64,000 nt of DNA, from positions 287,825 to 351,824 of the forward strand of contig NZ_VOIR01000014.1 of assembly GCF_007923295.1 (NCBI RefSeq). Direction: 5' to 3'. Source of the DNA: Agrococcus sediminis (GTDB lineage: Bacteria > Actinomycetota > Actinomycetes > Actinomycetales > Microbacteriaceae). Shown in pieces: positions 36,923 to 47,877 of this stretch. The position numbers and the translations under genes were made by a program. The notes beneath the pieces were generated by a model. The model was not told the origin of the DNA. It ran no database searches and saw nothing but the letters and a program-made list of their open reading frames with translations. Positions within the stretch are counted from its first letter, which is position 1; each line of letters begins with the position of its first letter.

Positions 36923-39034
36923 TCAGGCCGGGTCGGCGGCCGGCGGCGACGGCGGGGTGCGCAGGCGCACCACGGTCGCCTCCGGCTCGCCTGCGGTCGG
37001 CGTGCCGGCGACGGCGTAGACGCGCATGCTCATCGCGGCCATCGGCACTCGGTCGCCGGGGGCGACGAGCTCGTCGCCCTGGTGGTCGGCCGCCGAGTCC
37101 CACAGCAGCCGGTACTCGGTCGCGCCGTCGGCCTCCGGCGTCGTGACCTCGACGTCGCGCGGGGAGCCGTGGAAGATGACGAGCACGCGCGAGTAGGGCT
37201 CCTCGACGGGCGTCGACTCGGCGAGCATCTGCATCGTGCGGTCGTGCGAGTGGTCCCAGTCGTCGATCGTCATGCGCAGCCCCGCGGCGTTGAACCAGTC
37301 GAGGCGCGAGGAGCCGGCGACGCGCTGATCGGTCTGGCCGTACTCGAGGGGGCGGAGCGCCGGGTGCTCGCGCCGCAGCTGCAGGAGCCGCCGCGTCTGC
37401 GCGTGGAACGCGTCCTGCCAGTCCTTCCGGTCCCACCGCATCCACGTCAGCGCCGAGTCCTGGCAGTAGGCGTTGTTGTTGCCGCGCTGGGTGCGGCCGA
37501 ACTCGTCGCCCATCGTGAGCATCGGCACGCCGGCCGAGACGAGCAGCGTGCCGAGCAGGTTGCGCATCGACCGGCGGCGGTCGAGCTGGATCGCGACGTC
37601 CTCGGTGCGGCCCTCGACGCCGTGGTTGTAGGAGCGGTTCTCGTCGGCGCCGTCGCGGTTCTCCTCGCCGTTGCCCTCGTTGTGCTTGCGGTCGTAGCGG
37701 GTGAGGTCGGTGAGCGTGAAGCCGTCGTGGGCGGTGATGAGGTTGACGCTCTCGAGCGGCCCGCGCCCGCTCGCGAAGAGTCCCTCCGAGCCCGAGACGG
37801 CGTGCGCGAGCGGGCCGACCCCGGTCGCGCCCTGCCCGCCGTGGCGGAACGAGCGGTAGTCGCTGAGCCAGAACTGCCGCACCGTGTCGCGGTAGCGGTC
37901 GTTCCACTCGCTGAAGCCGTCGGGGAAGCGGCCGGTCTGCCAGCCGTCGGGGCCCACGTCCCACGGCTCGGCGATCATCGTCGCGTCGGCGAGCCCGGGG
38001 TCGGTGAGGATGCGCCGCAGCAGCGGGTGCTGCGGGTCGAAGGCGCCGTCGGCGCCGCGGCCGAGCACCGGGGCGAGGTCGAAGCGGAAGCCGTCGATCT
38101 GCATGTCCTGGTGCCAGTAGCGCAGCGAGTCGATGACGAGCTGCTGCGCGGCCGGCACCGAGAAGTCGACGGTGTTCCCGCAGCCGGTCCAGTCGACGAG
38201 CCCGCCGTCGTCGGCGACGCGGTAGTAGGAGGCGTTGTCGATGAGCCGCAGGCTCGAGGGCGGCCCGCCCATGCCCTCCTCGGAGGTGTGGTTGTAGACG
38301 ACGTCGAGGTAGACCTGGAGCCCCGCCTCGTGCAGCAGCCGCACCATGCCCTTGAACTCGCGCAGCACGCCGCCGGTGCCGTCGAACTGCGCGCGCCGCG
38401 ACGCGTAGGCGCCGTGGGGCGCGAAGAAGCTGAGCGTGTTGTAGCCCCAGTAGTTGACGCGGCCCTGCTGCAGGAGCCGCTGCTCGGAGACGAACAGGTG
38501 GATCGGCAGCAGCTGCACCGTCGTCACGCCGAGGTCCTGCAGGTAGGCGATCGTCGACGGATGCGCGAGGCCGGCGTAGGTGCCGCGCAGCTCGGCGGGC
38601 AGGTGGGGGCTGAGCTTCGTGAGCCCCTTCACGTGCGCCTCGTAGATCACCTGCTGCGACAGCGGCACCGTCGGCCGCGCGACGCCGCCCCAGTCGAAGG
38701 CGGGGTCGATGACCGTCGCGCGGTGCTGGCCGTGCGGGGTGCGCACGATGCCGCGCGCATGCGGCGGCACCGCGTGGCGCTCGGGGTCGAAGGCGTGGCC
38801 CGGCCCGCTCGGCCCGTGCACGCCGATCGCGAACGGCGTGCCGAGCTGCAGCAGCTCGGAGTCGATCGTGAAGTCGTCGCCGACCCGCTCCATCGGCACC
38901 GTGTGCAGCAGCCAGTCGGGGTCGTCGCGGTCGAAGACGCGCAGCTCCATCGCGGTCGCGTGCTGCGACCAGACGGTGAGCCGGTGCCCGGCTGCGGTGC
39001 GCTCGATGCCTCGCGCTCGGACTGGCTGATCCAC
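36923..39034 (-). CDS. glgX: Glycogen debranching enzyme GlgX
   Basis: GH13_11 isoamylase-type enzyme that removes alpha-1,6 branches left by phosphorylase. 703 aa: CBM48-like N-domain, NYWGYNTLSFFAPHGAYAS, EVYLDVVYNHTSE region, catalytic Asp319 in DGFRFDLAPVLGR, Glu356 in MIAEPWDVG, and ITAHDGFTLTDLTRYDRKHNEGNGEENRDG, the conserved TreX/GlgX loop. GTG 39034 is set by a minus-strand TACCCT -10 box. It shares its promoter with the divergent cysteine desulfurase gene. Confidence 0.96.
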   Translation of the reverse strand: MDQPVRARGIERTAAGHRLTVWSQHATAMELRVFDRDDPDWLLHTVPMERVGDDFTIDSELLQLGTPFAIGVHGPSGPGHAFDPERHAVPPHARGIVRTPHGQHRATVIDPAFDWGGVARPTVPLSQQVIYEAHVKGLTKLSPHLPAELRGTYAGLAHPSTIAYLQDLGVTTVQLLPIHLFVSEQRLLQQGRVNYWGYNTLSFFAPHGAYASRRAQFDGTGGVLREFKGMVRLLHEAGLQVYLDVVYNHTSEEGMGGPPSSLRLIDNASYYRVADDGGLVDWTGCGNTVDFSVPAAQQLVIDSLRYWHQDMQIDGFRFDLAPVLGRGADGAFDPQHPLLRRILTDPGLADATMIAEPWDVGPDGWQTGRFPDGFSEWNDRYRDTVRQFWLSDYRSFRHGGQGATGVGPLAHAVSGSEGLFASGRGPLESVNLITAHDGFTLTDLTRYDRKHNEGNGEENRDGADENRSYNHGVEGRTEDVAIQLDRRRSMRNLLGTLLVSAGVPMLTMGDEFGRTQRGNNNAYCQDSALTWMRWDRKDWQDAFHAQTRRLLQLRREHPALRPLEYGQTDQRVAGSSRLDWFNAAGLRMTIDDWDHSHDRTMQMLAESTPVEEPYSRVLVIFHGSPRDVEVTTPEADGATEYRLLWDSAADHQGDELVAPGDRVPMAAMSMRVYAVAGTPTAGEPEATVVRLRTPPSPPAADPA

Positions 39035-39040
39035 GCGCTC

Positions 39041-39047
39041 TAGGGTA
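39041..39047. promoter_or_regulatory. Overlapping divergent -10 boxes for glgX and cysteine desulfurase
   Basis: TAGGGTA reads TAGGGT on the plus strand (39041-39046, 8 nt before ATG 39055) and TACCCT on the minus strand (39047-39042, 7 nt before GTG 39034). The two starts are only 20 bp apart, so one melted region would serve both genes. Confidence 0.5.
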
Positions 39048-39054
39048 GGGGAGC

Positions 39055-40185
39055 ATGCGCCTGTTCGATCACGCCGCGGCGACCAGCATGCGGCCTTCGG
39101 TGCAGCGGGCGCTCGCGGAGGCCGCGCCCCTGGCGAACCCGGCCTCGACCCATCGCGAGGGGCAGCGCGCGCGGGCGGTGCTCGAGGATGCGAGGGAGCG
39201 GCTCGCGGCGGTGCTCGGGGCGCACCCGACCGAGGTCGTCCTCACCTCCGGCGGCACCGAATCCATCAACCTCGCCCTCAAGGGCGCCTGGTGGGCGGCG
39301 CGCGACGCGGGCGAGCCCGGCGCGCTCGTGGTGCCGGTCGCCGAGCACCACGCGACGCTCGACGCCGTCGCGTGGCTCGAGCGGCAGGGGGCGCCGGTGC
39401 GCTGGGTGGGCGTCGACGCGCACGCGGTCACCGACGCCGAGGCGGTCGCGGCGGCGCTCGTCGACGGCGGCCGCGCGTCGGTCGCGACCATGCTCGTCGC
39501 GAGCAACGAGGTGGGCTCGCTGCAGCCGGTCGAGGCGGTCGCGGATGCGGCGGCGCGCGCGGGCGTGCCGCTGCACCTCGACGCCGTGGGCGCGCTGGGC
39601 CACGTGCCGCTGCGGTTCGCCGAGACGGGCGCGGCGCTCATGAGCGTCGCGAGCCACAAGATCGGTGGACCGCACGGCGTCGGCGCGCTCGTCGTGCGGC
39701 GCGACGCGCGCCTCGAGGCGCTGCACCACGGCGGCGGCCAGCAGCGCGGGCTGCGGTCGGGCACGCAGGACGCGCTCGGCGCGTCGCTCTTCGCGCTCGC
39801 CGCGGAGGAGGCGCTCGCCGAGCTCGACGCCGAGGCGGCGCGGCTGCGGGCGCTCACGGAGCGCATCCTGACGGCCGCGGCGGCGATCGAGGGCGTGCGC
39901 CTGCTCGTCGCCGAGCCGCGCCTGCCGCACATCGCGCACCTCGTGGTGGAGGGCGCCGAGGGCGAGGCGCTGCAGTTCCTGCTCGACGAGGCGGGCTTCG
40001 CGGTCTCCAACGGCTCGGCGTGCTCGGCGGGCGTCGCGCGCGAGTCGCACGTCGTGCGCGCGTGCGGGCTCACGGGCGTCGCGCCGCTGCGGCTCTCGCT
40101 CGGGCGCACGACGACCGAGGAGGACGTCGAGGCGCTGCTCGGGGCACTGCCGGCCGCGGTGGCGCGGGCGCGCGCGCTGCGCTGA
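39055..40185 (+). CDS. Cysteine desulfurase (NifS/IscS type)
   Basis: PLP enzyme that takes sulfur from cysteine for Fe-S clusters or tRNA thiolation. 376 aa: MRLFDHAAATSMRPSVQRAL, LTSGGTESINLALKGAWW, HHATLDAV, NEVGSLQPVE, PLP Lys202 in SHKIGGPHGVGAL, and catalytic Cys323 in SNGSACSAGVARESHVV. The short Cys loop is more like class I NifS/IscS. mnmA is 1.4 kb downstream on the same strand, so MnmA is a likely sulfur acceptor. Confidence 0.94.
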   Translation: MRLFDHAAATSMRPSVQRALAEAAPLANPASTHREGQRARAVLEDARERLAAVLGAHPTEVVLTSGGTESINLALKGAWWAARDAGEPGALVVPVAEHHATLDAVAWLERQGAPVRWVGVDAHAVTDAEAVAAALVDGGRASVATMLVASNEVGSLQPVEAVADAAARAGVPLHLDAVGALGHVPLRFAETGAALMSVASHKIGGPHGVGALVVRRDARLEALHHGGGQQRGLRSGTQDALGASLFALAAEEALAELDAEAARLRALTERILTAAAAIEGVRLLVAEPRLPHIAHLVVEGAEGEALQFLLDEAGFAVSNGSACSAGVARESHVVRACGLTGVAPLRLSLGRTTTEEDVEALLGALPAAVARARALR

Positions 40186-40203
40186 CCCTCGACGTTTCGC
40201 GCC

Positions 40204-40770
40204 TCAGCGCACCGCACGGCGCGGGGCCGCGACGCGCTCGGCGACGACGGCCGCGGCCAGCGCGCCCGCGCCGTCGGCGAGCAGGTCGGTGAGGGTGTCC
40301 TCGTAGCCGACGCGGATCGTCTCCGTCAGGAGCGCGTGCCCCGCCCACTCGCCGAGCTCCCACAGCAGCCCCAGCACGACCACCGCGCTGGTGACGTGCA
40401 GCACCCGCGCCACCGCACCCCGCCGCCCCGGCTCCGACGGCACCAGTCGCAGCTGCAGCAGCACGTCGCGCATCAGCAGCGCGAGCACCGCGCCGCTGCC
40501 GACGTGCGCGGCGACGTCGAGCCAGGGCACGACCTCGTAGGCGCCGGTGACCGCGAACCACGCCGAGGCGAGCAGCACCGCCTGGCCGACGAGGTCGGTG
40601 ACGGTCGGCACCCGGGCGAAGCGCAGCGCCATCGCGCCGCCGAGCGTGAGGAGCATCGCGGCGGCCGATGGACCGCCCGCGACGGCGCCGGCGAGCGGCA
40701 CCGAGGCCGCGACCACGAGCCGCAGCGCGTCGCCCGGCAGCCAGCGACCCTGCGAGGCGAGCCAGGTCAC
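40204..40770 (-). CDS. Polytopic membrane protein with YjdF-like C-terminus
   Basis: A 188-aa protein with about six hydrophobic segments. The C-terminal TLTETIRVGYEDTLTDLLADGAGALAAAVVAER holds a D-T-x-x-D-L-x-x-D-x-x-G-A-L pattern seen in YjdF/DUF2238 membrane proteins, where acidic residues lie in TM helices; this resemblance is my inference. It starts in an ATGA overlap with the upstream glycosyltransferase gene (both minus strand), so the two are coexpressed. Function unknown. Confidence 0.7.
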   Translation of the reverse strand: MTWLASQGRWLPGDALRLVVAASVPLAGAVAGGPSAAAMLLTLGGAMALRFARVPTVTDLVGQAVLLASAWFAVTGAYEVVPWLDVAAHVGSGAVLALLMRDVLLQLRLVPSEPGRRGAVARVLHVTSAVVVLGLLWELGEWAGHALLTETIRVGYEDTLTDLLADGAGALAAAVVAERVAAPRRAVR

Positions 40771-41540
40771 GCGCGGGCGCGCAGGTCGGGGCCGCCCGCG
40801 CGCAGCACCCAGCGGCGGCCGGGAGACCCCTCCGTCTCCCAGTTGCGGCGGAACGTGCGCATCGCGACGGCGACGCGGTCACGAGCGTCGTCGCGGCTGC
40901 GGAAGATGCGGCCCTCCACCTCGACGCGCAGGTCGCGGTCGAACCGCAGCCGCGCGCACGGGCCGAGCCGCATCGTGAGGTCGAGGTCGTCGTGCAGGGC
41001 CGGGTCGTCGCGCTCGACGAGCGGCGAGACCGCCGTCCACGTCGAGCGGCGCAGCGCCATGTTCGAGCCCCACAGCGGCACGTTCGCGATCGCGGCGCCG
41101 CCCGCGACGAAGGTGCCGAGCGCGTAGGCGGTGCTCGCGATGGCCGTCCAGCGCGGCGGCAGGTCGTGGAACCTGCCGGGCCCCGTGAGCCCCTGGAGCG
41201 CCGGGTCGGCGGCGAAGGCGGCGCGGATGCGCTCGATCCAGTCGGCGGGCACGACCGAGTCGGCGTCGCAGCGCGCGATGACGTCGCCCGCGGCGGCGTC
41301 GTAGCCGGCCGCGGCGGCCGCGGGGATGCCGGGCCGCGGCTCGTGCACGACGCGCGCGCCGGCGGCGAGCGCGACCGCGGCCGAGTCGTCGCGGCAGCCG
41401 TTGTCGACGACGATCACCTCGAGCGGTGCGACCGTCTGCGCGCGCAGCCGCTCGAGGCAGCGGGCGAGCGCGGGCGCGTCGTCGAGCACCGGGATCACGA
41501 CGGAGACGCGCAGGGGGCTCGAGCTGGGCGCATCCGTCAC
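40767..41540 (-). CDS. Family 2 glycosyltransferase
   Basis: A 257-aa GT-A glycosyltransferase: RVSVVIPVLDDAPALARCLERLRAQT, EVIVVDNGCRDDSA (nucleotide-binding DN pair), EPRPGIPAAAAAGYDAA, ARCDADSVVPADW (the DxD, read DAD) and a shortened acceptor region WGSNMALRRS. No TM helix, so a cytoplasmic or peripheral sugar transferase. GTG 41540 has a CACTCT box 6 nt upstream, weaker than the other boxes here. Cotranscribed with the following membrane protein; sugar and acceptor unknown. Confidence 0.88.
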   Translation of the reverse strand: MTDAPSSSPLRVSVVIPVLDDAPALARCLERLRAQTVAPLEVIVVDNGCRDDSAAVALAAGARVVHEPRPGIPAAAAAGYDAAAGDVIARCDADSVVPADWIERIRAAFAADPALQGLTGPGRFHDLPPRWTAIASTAYALGTFVAGGAAIANVPLWGSNMALRRSTWTAVSPLVERDDPALHDDLDLTMRLGPCARLRFDRDLRVEVEGRIFRSRDDARDRVAVAMRTFRRNWETEGSPGRRWVLRAGGPDLRARA

Positions 41541-41584
41541 GTCACCAGAGTGCCACGAGCCGCCGGGCCGCGCCCGCCGATCGG

Positions 41585-41590
41585 TAGCCT
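41585..41590 (+). promoter_or_regulatory. -10 box of mnmA
   Basis: TAGCCT 18 nt before ATG 41609, leaving room for the GAGGGGGAG ribosome site. Confidence 0.45.
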
Positions 41591-41608
41591 GGATGCGAGG
41601 GGGAGCGC

Positions 41609-42712
41609 ATGAAGGTGCTGGCAGCCATGTCGGGCGGGGTCGACTCGGCCGTCGCCGCGGCGCGCGCCGTCGACGCCGGCCACGAGGTCGTCGGCGTGCA
41701 CCTCGCGCTCAGCCGCATGCCGGGCACCCTCCGCACCGGCAGCCGCGGCTGCTGCACCGTCGAGGACGCGATGGATGCGCGCCGGGTCGCCGACCGGCTC
41801 GGCATCCCGTTCTACGTGTGGGACTTCTCGGAGCGCTTCCACGCCGACGTCGTGCAGGACTTCGTCGACGAGTACGCGGCCGGCCGCACGCCGAACCCGT
41901 GCCTGCGCTGCAACGAGCGCATCAAGTTCGAGGCGCTGCTCGACCGCGCGATCGGCCTCGGCTTCGACCGCGTCGTCACGGGCCACTACGCGCGCGTCGA
42001 GCACGGCGACGACGGGCCGCAGCTGCACCGCGCCGCCGACTGGGCCAAGGACCAGTCGTACGTGCTCGGCGTGCTGACGGAGGAGCAGCTGCGGCACTGC
42101 TGGTTCCCGCTCGCCGACACGCCGACCAAGGCGGCGGTGCGCGCGGAGGCGGCCGAGCGCGGCTTCCTGCTCGCGCAGAAGCCCGACAGCCACGACATCT
42201 GCTTCATCCCCGACGGCGACACGCGCGGCTTCCTCGCCGAGCGGCTGGGCGCCGAGCCCGGCGAGATCGTCGACCGCGACGGCGCGGTCGTGGGCCAGCA
42301 CGCCGGCGTGCACGGCTACACCGTCGGCCAGCGCCGCGGGCTCTCGCTCGGTGTGCCCTCGCCCGACGGCAGGCCGCGCTTCGTGCTCGAGGTGAAGCCC
42401 TCGACCCGGCAGCTCGTCGTCGGGCCCGAGGAGGCCCTGGCGGTGTCGCGGCTGGCCGGCACCCGCGTCTCCCACGCCGGGCCGGCGCATCCGGGCCTCG
42501 CCGAGGGCCTCGACGTCGAGGTGCAGATCCGCGCGCACGCCGACCCCGTGCCCGCGCGGGCGCGGATGGTGGGCGACGAGCTCGTGATCGATCCGGCCGC
42601 GCCGCTGCGCGGCGTGGCGACGGGGCAGTCGGCGGTGCTCTACCTCGGCACGCGGGTGCTCGGGCAGTGCACGATCGACCGCACGGTCGCGGCCGACGCC
42701 GTGCCCGCCTGA
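41609..42712 (+). CDS. mnmA: tRNA-specific 2-thiouridylase MnmA
   Basis: ATP-dependent enzyme that makes s2U34 in tRNAs for Glu, Gln and Lys. 367 aa: PP-loop [11 protein letters not shown] at residues 6-16, [16 protein letters not shown] with one catalytic Cys, [17 protein letters not shown], and the second Cys in [13 protein letters not shown]-terminal beta-barrel [15 protein letters not shown] pair in [13 protein letters not shown] is actinobacterial style. Sulfur probably comes from the neighbouring cysteine desulfurase. A 14-bp palindrome (42708-42721) covers its stop codon. Confidence 0.96.
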   Translation: MKVLAAMSGGVDSAVAAARAVDAGHEVVGVHLALSRMPGTLRTGSRGCCTVEDAMDARRVADRLGIPFYVWDFSERFHADVVQDFVDEYAAGRTPNPCLRCNERIKFEALLDRAIGLGFDRVVTGHYARVEHGDDGPQLHRAADWAKDQSYVLGVLTEEQLRHCWFPLADTPTKAAVRAEAAERGFLLAQKPDSHDICFIPDGDTRGFLAERLGAEPGEIVDRDGAVVGQHAGVHGYTVGQRRGLSLGVPSPDGRPRFVLEVKPSTRQLVVGPEEALAVSRLAGTRVSHAGPAHPGLAEGLDVEVQIRAHADPVPARARMVGDELVIDPAAPLRGVATGQSAVLYLGTRVLGQCTIDRTVAADAVPA

Positions 42713-42746
42713 CGCGTCAGGTCGGCCCGGCAGCGGCAGGGAGGCC

Positions 42747-43280
42747 TCAGTGGCCGCTGTGCTCCACGAGCACGGGGCCCTCGAGCGCCGGCTCGTCGGC
42801 GGGGGCGTCGACGGCCGCGCCGTGCTCGCCGTGGGGCTGCGCGAAGGCGCCCGCGTTCGTGCCCGCGAGGGCCGCAGTGGCGACGGTGGCGACGACGGCC
42901 GCCGAGGCCGCGACGGCCAGCAGCGCCGGCAGCGCCCGCGGCTCGGCGCTCGTGCGGCGGCCGAGGGCGAGCAGCGCGGCGGCGCCGAGCGCGAGCCCCG
43001 TCTCGGCGAGCATCGGTCCGAGGGGGAGGGACGACGCCGCGGCAGGGGCGGCGACGAGCGCCGCGAGCCAGACCGCGGTCGGTGCCGCGAAGGGGGCGAG
43101 GATCGCCGGCCCCGGCAGCGGGCTGCCCCGCAGGGCGAGCACCGCGACCGCGAGCTGCGCGGCGCCGGCGGCGAGCACGAGCACCGCGATCCAGACGGGT
43201 GCCGCGGCGCCCACCGCGAGTGCGATGAGCGCCGCGCCGAGCGCTGCCACGGCTCCGCAGATCCGCATCAGCGCATCCAT
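42747..43280 (-). CDS. Ala-rich polytopic membrane protein
   Basis: A 177-aa protein of low complexity with about five hydrophobic segments (AVAALGAALIALAVGAAAPVW, IAVLVLAAGAAQLAVAVLAL, ILAPFAAPTAVWLAALVAAP, LAETGLALGAAALLAL, LLAVAASAAVVATVATAAL) and an acidic, His-containing C-terminus ending VLVEHSGH. No motif is recognised. Only 8 nt after the DUF4383-like gene on the same strand, so probably the second gene of a two-gene membrane-protein operon. Confidence 0.65.
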   Translation of the reverse strand: MDALMRICGAVAALGAALIALAVGAAAPVWIAVLVLAAGAAQLAVAVLALRGSPLPGPAILAPFAAPTAVWLAALVAAPAAASSLPLGPMLAETGLALGAAALLALGRRTSAEPRALPALLAVAASAAVVATVATAALAGTNAGAFAQPHGEHGAAVDAPADEPALEGPVLVEHSGH

Positions 43281-43288
43281 GATCGGTC

Positions 43289-43699
43289 CTACGCCGCCGC
43301 GTGGCGGGTCGTGGTGCTGCGGTCGAGGGCGAGGCCCGTGCCGAGCAGCACGATCGCCGAGGCGAGGTGCAGGATGTGGTCGGCCGTGTTGAGCGCCAGG
43401 ATGTTGAGCGCCGTGCCGACCAGGAAGAAGCCGACGATGCCGAGCAGCAGGTAGACGGCGCCGACGGTGACGTTGACGCGCTTCGCGGCGGCGGTGCTGC
43501 GCAGGCCGGCGGCCAGCAGCGCGGCGCCGATCAGCAGGTGGGCGATGTTGTGCAGGTGGTTCACCTGGAAGATGCCGAGCAGCAGCCCGCCCTCCTCCCC
43601 GGCGAAGTTCGAGCCGGCCACGAAGAGGCCGAGGACGCCGACGAGCAGGTAGACGGCGCCGAAGACGGTGGCGACGAGGCGGTTGGGGGACTGGGACAT
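43289..43699 (-). CDS. DUF4383-like membrane protein
   Basis: A 136-aa protein with four predicted TM helices. The pattern RLVATVFGAVYLLVGVLGLF, IFQVNHLHNIAHLLIGAALLAAG (the HNxxHL motif), VGAVYLLLGIVGFFLVG and NTADHILHLASAIVLLGTGL (DHxLHL) corresponds to the DUF4383 family common in actinobacteria and often stress-related. ATG 43699 has AAGGAG 5 nt upstream. Divergent from ligA across a 184-bp gap, and followed by another membrane protein 8 nt downstream. Confidence 0.85.
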   Translation of the reverse strand: MSQSPNRLVATVFGAVYLLVGVLGLFVAGSNFAGEEGGLLLGIFQVNHLHNIAHLLIGAALLAAGLRSTAAAKRVNVTVGAVYLLLGIVGFFLVGTALNILALNTADHILHLASAIVLLGTGLALDRSTTTRHAAA

Positions 43700-46234
<2,535 letters not shown>

Positions 46235-46235
<1 letters not shown>

Positions 46236-46741
46236 TGGACGCGGTCGGCGTGCTCGCCGAGGCGTTCTCGCGCATCCCCGACGAGGCCCGACGCGCGGTG
46301 CGCGGCCTCACGCCCGAGCAGCTCGTCGAAGCGCCGGGCGGAAGCGCGAACCCGATCGGCTGGCTCGTGTGGCACCTCGCCCGCGGGCAGGACGCGCAGG
46401 TCGCCGCGGTCGCCGGCACCGAGCAGGTCTACCTGCAGGGTGACTGGGCGGCGCGCTTCGGGCGCGATCCGGACGCCGGCGACACCGGCTACGGCCACGA
46501 GCCCGACGACGTGCGCGCGGTGCGCCCCGAGTCGGCCGAGGCCCTGCTCGACTACCTCGACGCCGTGCACGCCGCGACGCAGCGCTACCTCGGCACGCTC
46601 GACGCCGACGACCTCGACCGGGTCGTCGACGAGGCGTGGGATCCGCCGGTGACGCTCGGCGCGCGCCTCGTGAGCATCATCGACGACGACGTGCAGCACG
46701 CCGGCCAGGCGGCGTACGCGCGCGGGCTGCTCGGCGCGTGA
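46235..46741 (+). CDS. DinB/DUF664-family protein (mycothiol-dependent enzyme fold)
   Basis: A 168-aa four-helix-bundle protein of the DinB superfamily. Potential metal ligands are His in LVWHLARGQDAQV and in DDDVQHAGQAAYARGL near the C-terminus, the usual pattern. The superfamily includes mycothiol-dependent isomerases and bacillithiol transferases, and actinobacteria make mycothiol, so a thiol-transfer role is plausible. It overlaps ligA at the start and the next ATPase gene at the end (GTGA), so ligA-dinB-ATPase form a tight operon. Confidence 0.85.
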
Positions 46742-47877
46742 TCTCGCGGCTCGCGATCGAGGGCTACCGCTCGATCCGGTCCCTCGTGGTCGACCTCGCG
46801 CCGCTGACGGTCGTGACGGGCGCGAACGGCTCGGGCAAGTCGAGCCTGTACCGGGCGCTGCGGCTGCTCGCCGACTGCGGCGAGGGGCGCATCATCGCGT
46901 CGCTCGCCGGGGTGGGCGGGCTCGACGCCGTGCGATGGGCGGGGCCCGAGCGCGGCACGGCGGGCGGCCAGCGCACCGAGGGCACCGTGCGGTCGGGGCC
47001 GGTCGCGCTGCGCCTCGGCGTCGCGACCGACAGCGTCGGCTACGCGATCGACCTCGGCCTGCCGGTCGCGCAGCGCAGCGCCTTCGACCTCGATCCCGAG
47101 ATCAAGCAGGAGCACGTCTTCGCAGGCTCCGACCCGCGGCCGGCGGGCGTGCTCGTCGAGCGGCGGCGGGGCGCCGCGCGCGTGCGCCTCGACGACGGCT
47201 GGAGCGACCTCGCCGCGGGCATGCACCCCTGGGCGTCGGTGCTCGACGAGTTCGCGGGGCGCGCCGACGCCGCCGAGCTCGCGGGCACGCGCCGCATGCT
47301 GCGCGGCTGGCGGTTCCACGACGCGCTGCGCACCGACGCGGGCGCTCCCGCCCGGCAGCCGCAGGTCGCGACGCGCGCGGCGAGGCTCGACGACGACGGC
47401 GCGAACCTCGCGGCGGTGCTGCAGACCGCGATCGAGATGGGCTGGGATCGCGAGCTCGAGCGCGCGGTCGCCGACGCCTTCCCCGGCTCCCGCCTGCGCC
47501 TGCCGGTGGTCGACGGCCGCATGACGGTCGCGCTCGAGCAGCCGGGGATGCTGCGGCCGCTGTCGGCGCCCGAGCTCTCCGACGGCACGCTGCAGTACCT
47601 GCTGCTCACCGCGGCGATGCTCTCCGCCGAGAAGCCGGGGCTCATCGTGCTCAACGAGCCGGAGCGCAGCCTCCACGCCGACCTCCTGCCCGCGCTCGCC
47701 GCGCGCATCCGCGACGCCGCGAGCGAGACGCAGGTGCTCGTCGTCACGCACCAGGCGGCGCTCGCCGACGAGCTCGGAGGGCTGCGCGTCGAGCTCGAGA
47801 AGGTCTCGGGCGAGACGCGGGTCGCGGGCCGGGAGGGCCCGCTCGACCAGCCCTCCTGGCACTGGCCGCGTCGCTAG
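46738..47877 (+). CDS. RecF/SMC-like predicted ATPase (COG4637 type)
   Basis: A 379-aa ABC-like ATPase starting at GTG 46738. VISRLAIEGYRSIRSLVVDLAPLTVVTGANGSGKSSLYRAL holds the RecF-type start and Walker A; LSDGTLQYLLLTAAMLS is the signature region; LIVLNEPERSLHADLLPALAARI is Walker B with Asn in place of the usual Asp, which I recall as a feature of this subgroup; VLVVTHQAALADEL holds the H-loop His. No nuclease partner is adjacent. It follows DinB and converges with the SOS-box radical SAM gene through a shared CTAG stop. Confidence 0.82.
   Translation: MISRLAIEGYRSIRSLVVDLAPLTVVTGANGSGKSSLYRALRLLADCGEGRIIASLAGVGGLDAVRWAGPERGTAGGQRTEGTVRSGPVALRLGVATDSVGYAIDLGLPVAQRSAFDLDPEIKQEHVFAGSDPRPAGVLVERRRGAARVRLDDGWSDLAAGMHPWASVLDEFAGRADAAELAGTRRMLRGWRFHDALRTDAGAPARQPQVATRAARLDDDGANLAAVLQTAIEMGWDRELERAVADAFPGSRLRLPVVDGRMTVALEQPGMLRPLSAPELSDGTLQYLLLTAAMLSAEKPGLIVLNEPERSLHADLLPALAARIRDAASETQVLVVTHQAALADELGGLRVELEKVSGETRVAGREGPLDQPSWHWPRR

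Noticed and set aside
42708-42721. Palindrome CCTGACGCGTCAGG over the mnmA stop as an operator
   Set aside because: Located at a convergent gene end with no promoter near; more likely chance or a weak hairpin.
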